Below the pieces are notes generated by a model that had not been told where the DNA came from, did not search any database, and saw nothing but the letters and a program-made list of their open reading frames with translations. From CAVRQM01 sp963756975 (lineage in GTDB: Bacteria > Pseudomonadota > Alphaproteobacteria > Acetobacterales > Acetobacteraceae), in contig CAVWPS010000002.1 in the NCBI GenBank assembly GCA_963756975.1, positions 1,116,001 to 1,180,000 on the forward strand: DNA of 64,000 bases, written 5' to 3'. This document shows, piece after piece, positions 8,595 through 17,163 of the stretch; within the stretch, counting starts at the first letter, position 1, and each line of letters opens with the position of its first letter. The position numbers and the translations under genes were made by a program.

Positions 8595-9314
8595 ATGTGG
8601 GCCGACGCGCGGGACTGGCTGACCGAGGCCGCGACCCCGTCCGGCCCGGCCGCCGCGTTCTTTCTCGTGTCGTTCGTCCACGCCTGGATCAGCCTCGCGT
8701 TCGGCCGGTTCGGCACCGCGCGGACGACGACATGGGTCATGCTGATCGCCGGCGGCACGCTGCTGCTGGCCACGGTGTTCCTCGGCTATGCCCTGCCATG
8801 GCGGGGCGGCACCGGTGCCGCGAATGCCTCGGCATCGGCGATCCTCGCGGCCGACATGGCCGTCGCGTATCTCGGCTTGTGGCGGACCCGGCGCGCCTCG
8901 GCCGTTGTGTGGCGGGTCGCCGCCATCGCGCTGATCTGCGCGATCGCCGCGACGCTCACGGCGACGCGCAGCCCAGATTCGCCGACGCCGCTTCACCTGC
9001 TGCCGGAGTGGTTCGCCGAACCGGCCTACGCGCTGTTGCGCTGCATCCCCGGCAAACTCGCGGGCATGATTCTGGCCGCCACCGCCTGCCTGCTCCCGGC
9101 TTCGTGGCCGTGGGCGCGAGCCGCACGGACTGGGCCAGTCTGGTGGGTGCTCTGGATCGGCCTCGCGATGGTGTGGACCGGTCTCGGCGCGATCGGCTCA
9201 CGCCCGCCGGGGTTCTATCCCGCTACGGCGGTCTGGGGCTTGGCGGCCTACCATGTCGCGTTCTTTCTGCTGCCGTTGATCAAACGGGCCGCGCGCGCCG
9301 GAACGTCAGGTTAA
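8595..9314 (+). CDS. Shrunken cytochrome b-like membrane protein lacking most heme ligands
   Basis: A 239-aa polytopic membrane protein. Two blocks resemble cytochrome b of the bc1 complex. Residues about 22-71 (AAFFLVSFVHAWISLAFG through FLGYALPWRG) match the end of helix B through helix C, with LPWRG where bc1 has LPWGQ. Residues about 133-229 match the C-terminal part from the Qo-site PEWY region (here HLLPEWFAEPAYALLRCIPG) through the last helices. His29 aligns with the second helix-B heme ligand, but the first helix-B ligand and the whole ligand-bearing helix D are absent, so it should not bind two b hemes. It follows a small lipoprotein gene by three bases. Function unknown; the resemblance is my own reading and has not been searched. 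Confidence 0.7.
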   Translation: MWADARDWLTEAATPSGPAAAFFLVSFVHAWISLAFGRFGTARTTTWVMLIAGGTLLLATVFLGYALPWRGGTGAANASASAILAADMAVAYLGLWRTRRASAVVWRVAAIALICAIAATLTATRSPDSPTPLHLLPEWFAEPAYALLRCIPGKLAGMILAATACLLPASWPWARAARTGPVWWVLWIGLAMVWTGLGAIGSRPPGFYPATAVWGLAAYHVAFFLLPLIKRAARAGTSG

Positions 9315-9867
9315 TTCGGGTCGCCCCCGTCATCGGGTGATCCCCACGCGGCAACGCGGCGACGCCGTGAAAGACGTGCCGCGACGCGCCGCCGAACACC
9401 ACGACGTCGCCATGCTCCACCCGCACCTTCAGCGCCGGATCGGTGCGCCGAAGACCGCCCCACAGGAAGGTCGCCGGCAGGCCGAGCGAGACCGAGACGA
9501 TCGGCACCAGCCCCGACCGCTCGTCCCGGTCCACATGCAACGATAGCTTGGCACCGGGCACGTAGCGGTTGATCAGGCACGCTTCCGGCGCGAACGGCGC
9601 GAACCCGCCCGCCACCGCCGCCGCGTCGGCCAGTCGCGCGAACACGGCCGGCATGGCGGGCCAGGGCAGGCCGGTCGCCGGATCGCGCGGCTCGTACCGG
9701 TAGCCGCGCGTGTCCGACACCCAGCCGAGCGCCCCGCAATTGGTCATCGCGACCGACATCGTGTGGCCGCCCGGCACGACCAGATGCCGGAACGGGGCGA
9801 CCGCCTCGACCTCGGCCACACAGGCGAGCAGTGCTGGTGCCGCGCCCGACGCGAAGCCGCGCAGCAA
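9280..9867 (-). CDS. alkB: Alpha-ketoglutarate-dependent dioxygenase AlkB
   Basis: Fe(II)/2-oxoglutarate dioxygenase that reverses alkylation of DNA bases. Segments line up with E. coli AlkB throughout: VVPGGHTMSVAMTNCGALGW, CLINRYVPGAKLSLH, the iron triad H-x-D (HVDRD) plus distal His (RHVFHG), and the 2-oxoglutarate arginines in RINLTFR. The homologous N-terminus (DLFAAAREQLGDGAWLLRGF) continues to about 9915, but no ATG or GTG is in frame there. The listed TTG at 9867 is therefore only the best formal start. The 3' end overlaps the convergent cytochrome-b-like gene by 35 bases. Confidence 0.92.
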   Translation of the reverse strand: MLRGFASGAAPALLACVAEVEAVAPFRHLVVPGGHTMSVAMTNCGALGWVSDTRGYRYEPRDPATGLPWPAMPAVFARLADAAAVAGGFAPFAPEACLINRYVPGAKLSLHVDRDERSGLVPIVSVSLGLPATFLWGGLRRTDPALKVRVEHGDVVVFGGASRHVFHGVAALPRGDHPMTGATRINLTFRRARPV

Positions 9868-9925
9868 CCAGGCGCCGTCGCCGAGTTGCTCGCGGGCCGC
9901 GGCGAACAGATCGCCGGTCAGCGTC

Positions 9926-10552
9926 TTACGGCGCGGTCGACTTGAACGACGGCAGCGCCTGCACCGCGGTCCACCACGCCTCGAACCCGTCCGGCGCGAA
10001 CACCGTGTCCTTGTCCGGCGTCATCGCGATGTAGGCCGCCACCGGCGCCAGGTACAGGTCGGCCAGGCTCAGTTCGCCCGCGATGAACGGCGACGCGCCC
10101 TTCGTCTTCATCGCGAACTCGATCACCTTGCGCCCGGTGTCGAGCCCGCCCTCGCGCGCCTGCTCGTTCTTGCCGCCGACGAAATCCGGGAACAGGTGGT
10201 ACGCGGCGACCCCGCCGAGCAGCGCGCCGTAGCCGTACCAGTCGATGATGCCGATCACCTCGTCCATCCGCGCCCGGTCGCGCGGGGTCGCCGGGACCAG
10301 CGACTTGCCCGGCAGCACGTCGTTCAGGTAGCGCGTGATCGCCGACGTCTCCAGGATCGTCATGCCGTCGTGCTCGAGCACCGGCACCTTGCCGAACGGG
10401 TGGCGCTTCAGGTGCTCGGGCGTCTTCGGCTCGCCCTCGAGCACGTTCAGCGGGTCCTGCTCGTAATCGGTGACGCCCTTCTCGGCGAGCAGCATCCGAA
10501 CGGTGCGGACGTAGGTCGAGCCGTTGAAACCGTAGATCTTGATGGCGGCCAT
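9926..10552 (-). CDS. Glutathione S-transferase family protein
   Basis: A 208-aa GST. The N-terminal thioredoxin-fold domain starts MAAIKIYGFNGSTYVRTVRM and includes the cis-Pro and glutathione-binding segment GKVPVLEHDGMTILETSAI. The C-terminal all-helical domain includes the conserved N-capping motif (AGELSLADLYLAPV). The start at 10552 has AAGGGAA seven bases upstream; longer upstream frames lack this. The alkB frame begins around its stop, so the two may be co-transcribed. The substrate is unknown. Confidence 0.92.
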   Translation of the reverse strand: MAAIKIYGFNGSTYVRTVRMLLAEKGVTDYEQDPLNVLEGEPKTPEHLKRHPFGKVPVLEHDGMTILETSAITRYLNDVLPGKSLVPATPRDRARMDEVIGIIDWYGYGALLGGVAAYHLFPDFVGGKNEQAREGGLDTGRKVIEFAMKTKGASPFIAGELSLADLYLAPVAAYIAMTPDKDTVFAPDGFEAWWTAVQALPSFKSTAP

Positions 10553-10631
10553 GGACGTTCCCTTCGGTGTGGAACGGTCTCCTAACGCGCGAACGGATCG
10601 CGCGCTATCAGGACACGGTGTGCGGAGGTCC

Positions 10632-11237
10632 ATGATGCGAGGCAAGGTAGCGGTCGCGGCACTGTGGCTCGCAAGTTCGGCGTGCTCCGCCGGCTCGCCG
10701 TCTCCGCTCGACGCGGTGATCGCGACCCCCGACCACCGCGCGGCGGTGCTGGAATTGGCGAGCCACGATCCGTCCTGGTTTCTGCGCGGTTGCGAGACGG
10801 CGACGTTCGCGGTGCTGCCCGGGCACAAGCTGTGGGACTCCCCGTCGTTCGACGCGAGCGGCAAACCGTCCGGGGGCGAGTGGACCGAGCAGGTGCGCGC
10901 CACCGGCTGCGGTGTCACGCGCGTGCTCAATGTCGACAGCCTCGCCGGCGCCGCCGGGATCGCGATGCGCCGATTGCCGCCCGGGCACTCGCGCGCCTCG
11001 CCCGTCTCGCAGGACAAGGCGGCCATGAAGGTCTGGGCGGCCGCGACGGCCTCGAACCCGCCCGGCTGCAAACCGGACTACATCGACGACACCGAAGTGA
11101 TCGGCCGCCACGCCGCCGATACGCCGGTCTGGTCGGAGCGTTGGAGCCTGAAAGTCTGCGGACGTCCGGTTGTCGTCGTCGTGGACTACCGTCTCCTCTA
11201 CGCCGGCGACGACATCCAGGCGCACCGGTCCGAATAA
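10632..11237 (+). CDS. Putative lipoprotein, unknown function
   Basis: A 201-aa exported protein. The N-terminus MMRGKVAVAALWLASSAC has a lipobox-like end (ASSAC). The mature part carries paired Cys (RGCETATF, TGCGVTRV, PPGCKPDY, KVCGRPVV), compatible with disulfides in the periplasm. Two adjacent ATGs (10632, 10635) follow GCGGAGG; either may be used. It is divergent from the GST gene. I do not recognise the family. Confidence 0.7.
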   Translation: MMRGKVAVAALWLASSACSAGSPSPLDAVIATPDHRAAVLELASHDPSWFLRGCETATFAVLPGHKLWDSPSFDASGKPSGGEWTEQVRATGCGVTRVLNVDSLAGAAGIAMRRLPPGHSRASPVSQDKAAMKVWAAATASNPPGCKPDYIDDTEVIGRHAADTPVWSERWSLKVCGRPVVVVVDYRLLYAGDDIQAHRSE

Positions 11238-11272
11238 GATGGCGCGACGGCTCGCGACGCCCTAGGTTTGAA

Positions 11273-11470
11273 CGATCGCGAGAGAGTGCCCGCCGTCCAA
11301 AGGCGGGCCGCCGAAGGGGCAACCGCCCGGGAATCTCTCAGGCAACAGGGATCGCGACAGGCTGCGTGTTCTGGAAAGTGGCGAGCCCAAGCAGGGTGAG
11401 CCCGCCGACGGAGCAAGCCGCGCGCGAACGCGCCGGTGAACCTCTCAGGTCTCGTGACAGGCCGGGCCGC
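11273..11470 (+). promoter_or_regulatory. Tandem glycine riboswitch (gcvT motif)
   Basis: Two glycine aptamers lie in a row. The first has the core CCGAAGGGGCAA (11311-11322) and the closing strand TCTCTCAGGCAACAGGG (11334-11350) pairing with GCGAGAGAG at 11278. The second has CCGACGGAGCAA (11404-11415) and CCTCTCAGGTC (11441-11451). Both cores and both CTCTCAGG strands are diagnostic. The element ends about 28 bases before the dadA-type start, close enough to control translation or early termination. It is on the same strand as that gene. Confidence 0.93.
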
Positions 11471-11497
11471 CCACCCCTGTCGCAAAAGGCTACCCCC

Positions 11498-12769
11498 ATG
11501 ACCAATCGTCCGGACGTCATCGTCCTCGGTGCCGGCATCGTCGGCATTTCGACCGCGTACCATCTCAACCGCGCCGGCCTCGACGTGCTGGTGGTCGACC
11601 GGCTCGCCGCCGCCGGGCTCGACACCTCGTTCGCGAACGGCGGCCAGGTCTCGGTCTGCCATGCCGAGCCGTGGGCCAACCCGTCGGCCCCGTTCAAGGT
11701 GCTGAAATGGCTCGGGCATCGCGACGCGCCGCTGCTGTTCCGGCCGCGCATGGACCCGGCGCAATGGGCGTGGCTCGCCGGCTGGCTGCACGAATGCCTG
11801 CCCGCCCGCAGCCGCGCCAACACGCGGCGCATCGTCGACCTCGCACTGGAAAGCCGCGGCTGGATCCAGCGCATCCGCGCCGAGGAGCGGTTCGACTACG
11901 ACGCCGAGACTCGCGGTATTTTGCACTTCTACCGCAGCCGCGCCGATTTCGACGCCGCCGTTCCCGTCGCGCACCTGATGCAGGACGCCGGGTTGCGGCG
12001 CGAGGTCGTGGACGTGGCGCGGATGGTCGAGATCGAGCCGGCGCTGGCGTCCAGCGCCGATCAGATCGTCGGCGGCACGTACACGGAATCGGACGAAAGC
12101 GGCGACGCGCATAAATTCACCCAGGCGCTGGCAGCCGTCTGCCGCGCGCGCGGCGTGCGGTTCCTGTACGGCACCGAAATTACCGCGTTGCGCGCCGAGG
12201 ACGGGCGGCTCACCGGGGTCGAAACCAAGTCTCTGGCGACCGGCTACTACGAAAAATTGTCGGCCAGGGCGGTCGTGGTCGCGCTCGCCTCGTACGGCCA
12301 GGCGCTGCTGCGGCCGGTCGGCGTGCGGGTGAACATCTACCCGACGAAAGGCTACTCGGTGACGATCCCCGTCGGCGGCAGCAACTCGGCGCCGCACGTC
12401 TCGCTGACCGATGACGGGCACAAGCTCGTCTACTCGCGCCTCGGCGACCGGCTGCGCGTCGCGGGCACGGCGGAGCTGTCGGGGTTTTCGCGGGCGCTCG
12501 ATCCCGTGCGGGTCGCCGCCATCCTGGAACAGGCGCGCAAGACGTTTCCCGCCGCCGGGGATTTCGGGGCGGCGACCGCATGGACCGGCTTGCGTCCGGC
12601 GACCCCGTCCAACGTGCCCTATCTCGGCCGCACCAAGGTCGCAGGCCTGTACCTCAACATCGGCCACGGCACGCTCGGCTGGACCATGGGCCCGGGCACG
12701 GCGGCCCGGGTGGCGGCGGACGTGACGGCGGATCTGGGTGCGACGGCCGCGCTGAAGCTCGCCGCCTAG
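11498..12769 (+). CDS. dadA: D-amino acid dehydrogenase (DadA family), glycine riboswitch-controlled
   Basis: FAD-dependent oxidoreductase of 423 aa that deaminates D-amino acids or small amino acids and passes electrons to the respiratory chain. The dinucleotide-binding motif is at the N-terminus (VIVLGAGIVGISTAYHLNRA). The DadA-type segment follows (SFANGGQVSVCHAEPWANP), and the C-terminus has WTGLRPATPSNVPYLGRT and GHGTLGWTMGPGTA, typical of DadA. ATG at 11498 follows AAAAGG. The tandem glycine riboswitch upstream implies glycine is a relevant signal and perhaps a substrate. Its stop overlaps that of the convergent gene in the tetramer CTAG. Confidence 0.9.
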   Translation: MTNRPDVIVLGAGIVGISTAYHLNRAGLDVLVVDRLAAAGLDTSFANGGQVSVCHAEPWANPSAPFKVLKWLGHRDAPLLFRPRMDPAQWAWLAGWLHECLPARSRANTRRIVDLALESRGWIQRIRAEERFDYDAETRGILHFYRSRADFDAAVPVAHLMQDAGLRREVVDVARMVEIEPALASSADQIVGGTYTESDESGDAHKFTQALAAVCRARGVRFLYGTEITALRAEDGRLTGVETKSLATGYYEKLSARAVVVALASYGQALLRPVGVRVNIYPTKGYSVTIPVGGSNSAPHVSLTDDGHKLVYSRLGDRLRVAGTAELSGFSRALDPVRVAAILEQARKTFPAAGDFGAATAWTGLRPATPSNVPYLGRTKVAGLYLNIGHGTLGWTMGPGTAARVAADVTADLGATAALKLAA

Positions 12770-13785
12770 GAGGCGAACCCCTCGAGCACGATCTTGCCCC
12801 TGGTGGTCGTGCTTTCGAGGCGGGCATGGACGCGCTTGAGGGTGGCGGCGTCGATCGGCGACAGCCGCTCCGTCATCGTCGTCCGCAGCGTGCCGGAATC
12901 GACGAGGCGTGAGACGCTGTTCAGCAGCACGCCCTGTTCGGCCATGTCGGCGGTCTGGAACACCGACCGGGTGAACATCGATTCGAGGTGCGTCGACACC
13001 GATTTCGGCTTGAACACCATGACGTCGAGCGTCGCCGGGTCGTCGATGTAGGCGAAGCGGCCCTGGGGCGAGATCAGCTCGACGATCTCGCCGATATGCT
13101 TGTCCGTGTGCGTGGTCGAGAACACGAACCCCGGCGCGCCGATGCCGAGGGCGGCGACCTGTGCCGCGAGCGGCTTCGTGTGATCGAGGACATGGTGCGC
13201 TCCCATCTCGGTCACCCAGGCCGTCGTTTCCGGCCGCGAGGCGGTGGTGATCACCGTCAGATCGGTGAGCTGGCGCGCGAGCTGGATCGCGATCGAGCCG
13301 ACGCCGCCGGCCCCGCCCACGATCAGCACGGCGGATGCGGCACCGGGGACGGAGCGCCGCACATCGAGCCGGTCGAACAGCACCTCCCACGCGGTGATCG
13401 CGGTCAGCGGCATCGCCGCCGCCTCCGCCCAGTCGAGTGTCGTGGGTTTCGCCCCGACGATCCGTTCGTCGACCAAATGGAACTGCGCGTTGCAGCCGTC
13501 GCGGGCGATCGAGCCGGCGTAGAACACCGCGTCGCCCGGACGGAACAGGGTCACATCGGGGCCGACGGCCGTCACGATCCCGGCCGCGTCCCAGCCGAGC
13601 ACTTTGATGTGCCCATCGGCCGGGGCGGCGCGCTTGCGGACTTTGGTGTCGACCGGGTTCACCGACACGGCTTTGACCTCGACCAGCAGGTCGCGGCCGG
13701 TGGGCGACGGCGTCGGCAACGTGGTGTCGATCAGCGCGTCGTCCCGGTCGATAGGGCCGGGCTGCCGGTATCCGATGGCGATCAT
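12766..13785 (-). CDS. Zinc-type alcohol dehydrogenase-like / quinone oxidoreductase family protein
   Basis: A 339-aa medium-chain dehydrogenase/reductase. The GroES-like N-terminal domain (VEVKAVSVNPVDTKVRKR) is followed by a Rossmann NAD(P)H site (VLIVGGAGGVGSIAIQLAR). The catalytic-zinc Cys/His set of classical alcohol dehydrogenases is not evident, so it more likely reduces enones or quinones using NADPH. The start is ATG at 13785. It converges on dadA with overlapping stops. Confidence 0.88.
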   Translation of the reverse strand: MIAIGYRQPGPIDRDDALIDTTLPTPSPTGRDLLVEVKAVSVNPVDTKVRKRAAPADGHIKVLGWDAAGIVTAVGPDVTLFRPGDAVFYAGSIARDGCNAQFHLVDERIVGAKPTTLDWAEAAAMPLTAITAWEVLFDRLDVRRSVPGAASAVLIVGGAGGVGSIAIQLARQLTDLTVITTASRPETTAWVTEMGAHHVLDHTKPLAAQVAALGIGAPGFVFSTTHTDKHIGEIVELISPQGRFAYIDDPATLDVMVFKPKSVSTHLESMFTRSVFQTADMAEQGVLLNSVSRLVDSGTLRTTMTERLSPIDAATLKRVHARLESTTTRGKIVLEGFAS

Positions 13786-13812
13786 TGTGCGGTCTCCTGT
13801 CCGAGCGGCTTT

Positions 13813-14337
13813 CTAAGCCCGGCGCGACAGTGCCGCCACCAGCTCGTCTTTCCGCATCGCGCTGCGCCCCGGAATGTCGGCCTGCCGCGCGGCGTCGAGC
13901 AGTTCGGCCTTGCTCTTGCCGGCGAGGGCGTCGTGTTCGGTCGCGTGCCGGACATCGGCCGTCTTCGCCGCGACATCGGCCGGCTGCGCGCTGAACTGCT
14001 TTCCGCGCTTGGTGTCGGCGCGCTTCTTGGCCGTGGTCCGTTGGTAGTCCGCGTCGCTGATCGCCTCCCGCGCGTCGTGCGGGAGGTAGCGCTCGCCGGT
14101 CTCCCCGCTCGGACGGCCCGACTTGGTGCCCCAATCCTCATGGGTCCATTCGGCCAGATGGTTGTCGGCGGCCTTCTTGCCGCGATAGCCACCGCCGGCC
14201 TTCTTATAGGCCTGCACCGCCATCTGAGCTTTTCGCGCGGACCACTGGCCCGCATGACCGCCCTTGTCGCCGGCGGTCACCTCGGCCTTCACCCGCTCCC
14301 ACAAGGCCGGATCGGTCTTTTCCGCCGTCGCCGCCAT
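13813..14337 (-). CDS. DUF5872-like basic protein with C-terminal Rho-N/SAP-like motif
   Basis: A 174-aa Lys/Arg-rich protein. The N-terminal part (DPALWERVKAEVTAGDKGG, then EWTHEDWGTKSGRP, GERYLPHDAREAISDADY) resembles the DUF5872 family. The last 35 residues (KSKAELLDAARQADIPGRS, MRKDELVAALSRR) form a helix-extended-helix like SAP/Rho-N nucleic-acid-binding motifs. ATG at 14337 has GGAGG eight bases upstream. Nucleic-acid binding is inferred. It lies between the dehydrogenase and der. Confidence 0.75.
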   Translation of the reverse strand: MAATAEKTDPALWERVKAEVTAGDKGGHAGQWSARKAQMAVQAYKKAGGGYRGKKAADNHLAEWTHEDWGTKSGRPSGETGERYLPHDAREAISDADYQRTTAKKRADTKRGKQFSAQPADVAAKTADVRHATEHDALAGKSKAELLDAARQADIPGRSAMRKDELVAALSRRA

Positions 14338-14386
14338 CTCGGTGCCTCCCTGATGCGGGCGGCAACGAGGCTGGCTGCGGAAAAGT

Positions 14387-15847
14387 TCAGTGCGGGCGGC
14401 GGTCGCGGATCGGCGGGCCGCCCCGGTCGTCGAACGGGTTCTCGGTGCCGCGAAACTGGATGCGGATCGGCGTGCCGGGCATGTCGAACGCCTCGCGCAA
14501 TCCTCGCACGAGATAGCGGCGGTAATCGTCCGGCGTCTGTTCCGCACGCGTGCCGAACACGATGAACGTCGGCGGCCGCGCCTTCGCCTGCGTCATGTAG
14601 CGCAGCTTTAGGCGGCGTCCCTCGACCAGCGGCGGCTGATGGCGTTCCAGCGCGCCCTCGAACCAGCGGTTCAGCTGCGCGGTCGGAACACGGCGGTTCC
14701 AGGTGGCGGCAGCGCGGCGCACCGCCGGCAGCAGCTTGTCGACACCCTGCCCGGTCAGCGCCGACAGCCAGACGACTTCCAGCCCTTCGAGCTGCACGAG
14801 GCTCGTCTGCATCCGGTCGGAGATGGCGCGCTTCTCGGCCGCGCGGTCCAGCACCGCATCCCATTTGTTCATGCAAAGGACCAGCGCCCGGCCCTCGCGC
14901 TCGACCAGCCGGGCGAGCGTGAGATCCTGCTCGTGCAACGCGCCCTCGGTCGCGTCCGACGCCAGCACGACGATCTCGGCCATCTTCAGCGCCTCGATGC
15001 TGGCGCTGACCGACATGCGCTCCAGCGGCTGCTCGATCCGCGCACGGCGGCGCATCCCGGCGGTGTCGACCAGCACGATCTCGCCGCCCGCATCGTGCAG
15101 CGTGATCGCGACGCTGTCGCGGGTCAGGCCGGGTTCGGGGCCGGTGATCATCCGCTCCTCGCCCAGCAGGCGGTTGATGAGCGTCGATTTGCCGGCGTTC
15201 GGGCGGCCGATGATGGCCAGCCGCAGCGGCCGGGCCGGGCCGTCCTCGGGCGCCTCCTCATCGGTCTCGCCAGGCTCGCCTTCCTCGTCGGCCGACAGGT
15301 CGGGCGGCGGCGGCAGGCGTTCGGCGACCTCGCCCATCAGGTCGGCGAGCCCGTCCCCGTGCTCGGCCGAGACCGCGACCGGGGTGCCGAGGCCGAGCGA
15401 GAAGGCGTCCAGCGCCGCGTTCGCCCCCGCGCGCCCCTCGGCCTTGTTCGCGACCAGCAGCACCGGGCGGTTCTGGCGCCGCAGCCAAGCGGCGAAATGC
15501 GAGTCGGCCGGGGTGATGCCCGCGCGGGCATCCACCACGAACAGCACCAGATCGGCCCCCGCGACCGCGCTCTCGCTGCTGTCGCGCATCCGGCCGTAGA
15601 TGCTGTCCGGCGCACTTTCTTCGAGCCCCGCCGTGTCGACCAGCATCACGTCGCGGCCGCGCAGCGTGCAGCGCGCCTCCTTGCGGTCGCGGGTGACGCC
15701 GGGCGTGTCGGCGACCAGGGCGGCGCGGCGGCCGACCAGCTTGTTGAACAGCATCGACTTGCCGACGTTCGGCCGCCCGGCGACGACGACGACGGGCAAT
15801 GCGCCGTCCGGGAGGTCGGCCTCGTCCGACTTGGCCCGCCTGCTCAC
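14387..15847 (-). CDS. der: Ribosome biogenesis GTPase Der (EngA)
   Basis: Double-GTPase factor for 50S subunit maturation, 486 aa. The first G domain has GRPNVGKSMLFNKL and DTAGLEE with NKAEG at G4; the second has GRPNAGKSTLINRL, DTAGMRRR and NKWD. A KH-like C-terminal domain follows, ending near DRGGPPIRDRRPH. GTG at 15847 overlaps the bamB stop (GTGA). A longer frame reaching into bamB is not supported. The order yfgM-like, bamB, der is the familiar outer-membrane/ribosome gene cluster. Confidence 0.97.
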   Translation of the reverse strand: MSRRAKSDEADLPDGALPVVVVAGRPNVGKSMLFNKLVGRRAALVADTPGVTRDRKEARCTLRGRDVMLVDTAGLEESAPDSIYGRMRDSSESAVAGADLVLFVVDARAGITPADSHFAAWLRRQNRPVLLVANKAEGRAGANAALDAFSLGLGTPVAVSAEHGDGLADLMGEVAERLPPPPDLSADEEGEPGETDEEAPEDGPARPLRLAIIGRPNAGKSTLINRLLGEERMITGPEPGLTRDSVAITLHDAGGEIVLVDTAGMRRRARIEQPLERMSVSASIEALKMAEIVVLASDATEGALHEQDLTLARLVEREGRALVLCMNKWDAVLDRAAEKRAISDRMQTSLVQLEGLEVVWLSALTGQGVDKLLPAVRRAAATWNRRVPTAQLNRWFEGALERHQPPLVEGRRLKLRYMTQAKARPPTFIVFGTRAEQTPDDYRRYLVRGLREAFDMPGTPIRIQFRGTENPFDDRGGPPIRDRRPH

Positions 15848-17163
15848 CGTAACGCCAGCAGAACCGCGTCGTCGGTGATGATGTACACGGTGCCCCCCGC
15901 CACGATCGCGGGCAACGAGGACGCGCCCGGCAGCTCCTGCCGGCCCAGCACCTTGCCGGTATAGGGGCTGATCGCGACGGCCAGCGCGGGGCTGCCGGTC
16001 AGCACCAGGCGGTCGCCGACCAGCACCGGACCCTGCCAGCGGATCGGGTCCTTCTTCTTCTCCTCGCGGCCATAGCGCGGCAGCGGGGTCACCCAGGCGA
16101 TCGCGCCATCGGCGCGGCTGACGGCGGCGAGTTCCTGCTGATCGGTCACGACGAACAGCCAGTCGCCGGCGAGCCACGGCGTCTCGGCCGAGCCGATGTC
16201 GCGCTCCCACAGCCGCCGCCCGGTGCGAAGGTCGATCGCGACGGTGAGGCCGCCGAGCCCGGTCGCGTAGACCGTCCCGTCGGCGATCACCGGCATCGCG
16301 CGCACGGTCGAGATGTCCACCAGGCTGTTGCGCCCGCCCGTCGGGGCCAGCGTGTCGGTCCAGGCGACCGCGCCGCCCTCGGCCCGCAACGCCGCGACCT
16401 CACCGGCGCCGAAGCCCGCGACCACGATGCCGTCGGCGTAGGCGGGGGCCGGGAGGCCGAGCGCGAAGGTGTCGACCGCCTCGCCCTGATATGCCCACAG
16501 CTTGCGTCCGTCATCGGTCGCGAGGGCGACCAGTTGCTGGTCGACGGTGGGCACGAACAGGCGGCCGTCGGCGATGGTGGGGGCGGCGCGCGCCGCGTTG
16601 CCGAGCGGCTGCCGCCACTTGATCTTGCCCGTGTCGGCCGCCAGCGCCAGCACGTCGGCCCGGCCGGTCGCGACGTAGACGATGCCGCCGTCCACCCCGA
16701 TCCCGCCGCCGACGTTGACGCTGCGGTCCTTCTCGGCCTGCGTGTCGCGCTGCCAAAGCTGATGGCCGGTCTTGGCGTCGAACGCGGCCACGCCGGCGTT
16801 GGCGTCCATCGTGAACACACGGCCGCCGGCCACCACGGGCGTCGAGAAGATCCGGTCGCGATAGCCGCCGGGCTCGCCGATGTCGGCCCGCCACACCTCG
16901 GCCAGCCGGTCGCCCGCCTGCAAATGGCCCATCGCATGGCCCGGGTCGCCGCCGGCCTGCGCCCATTCCGGGTTCACGACCGGACGCGGCAAGGCGATCG
17001 GACGGTCGCCCGCATCGACCTCGATCCCGCGCCGCGTCGACAGCACCGAGATCCGTTTGCCCGGCAGGGGCGGCTTGTCGGCGTCGAACAACCCGTCGAG
17101 CGAGTCGCAGCCCGCGAGTGCGAAGGGCAGCAGGAGCGCCGTCCGCCGGCTCAGCGTCCTCAT
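15844..17163 (-). CDS. bamB: Outer membrane protein assembly factor BamB (PQQ-type beta-propeller lipoprotein)
   Basis: Lipoprotein scaffold of the BAM outer-membrane insertion machine, 439 aa. The signal ends in LAGC (lipobox; Cys19), after MRTLSRRTALLLPFA. The rest is a run of propeller blades with repeated aromatic-rich strands (GKIKWRQPLGN, GRKLWAYQGE, GRRLWERDIG). It overlaps the preceding TPR-like gene by four bases and the following der by four bases, so the three genes are translationally coupled. Confidence 0.93.
   Translation of the reverse strand: MRTLSRRTALLLPFALAGCDSLDGLFDADKPPLPGKRISVLSTRRGIEVDAGDRPIALPRPVVNPEWAQAGGDPGHAMGHLQAGDRLAEVWRADIGEPGGYRDRIFSTPVVAGGRVFTMDANAGVAAFDAKTGHQLWQRDTQAEKDRSVNVGGGIGVDGGIVYVATGRADVLALAADTGKIKWRQPLGNAARAAPTIADGRLFVPTVDQQLVALATDDGRKLWAYQGEAVDTFALGLPAPAYADGIVVAGFGAGEVAALRAEGGAVAWTDTLAPTGGRNSLVDISTVRAMPVIADGTVYATGLGGLTVAIDLRTGRRLWERDIGSAETPWLAGDWLFVVTDQQELAAVSRADGAIAWVTPLPRYGREEKKKDPIRWQGPVLVGDRLVLTGSPALAVAISPYTGKVLGRQELPGASSLPAIVAGGTVYIITDDAVLLALR

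Noticed and set aside
11198..14134. Minus-strand frame of 978 codons spanning riboswitch, dadA and dehydrogenase
   Set aside because: It crosses three clear features on both strands and has no coherent protein features.
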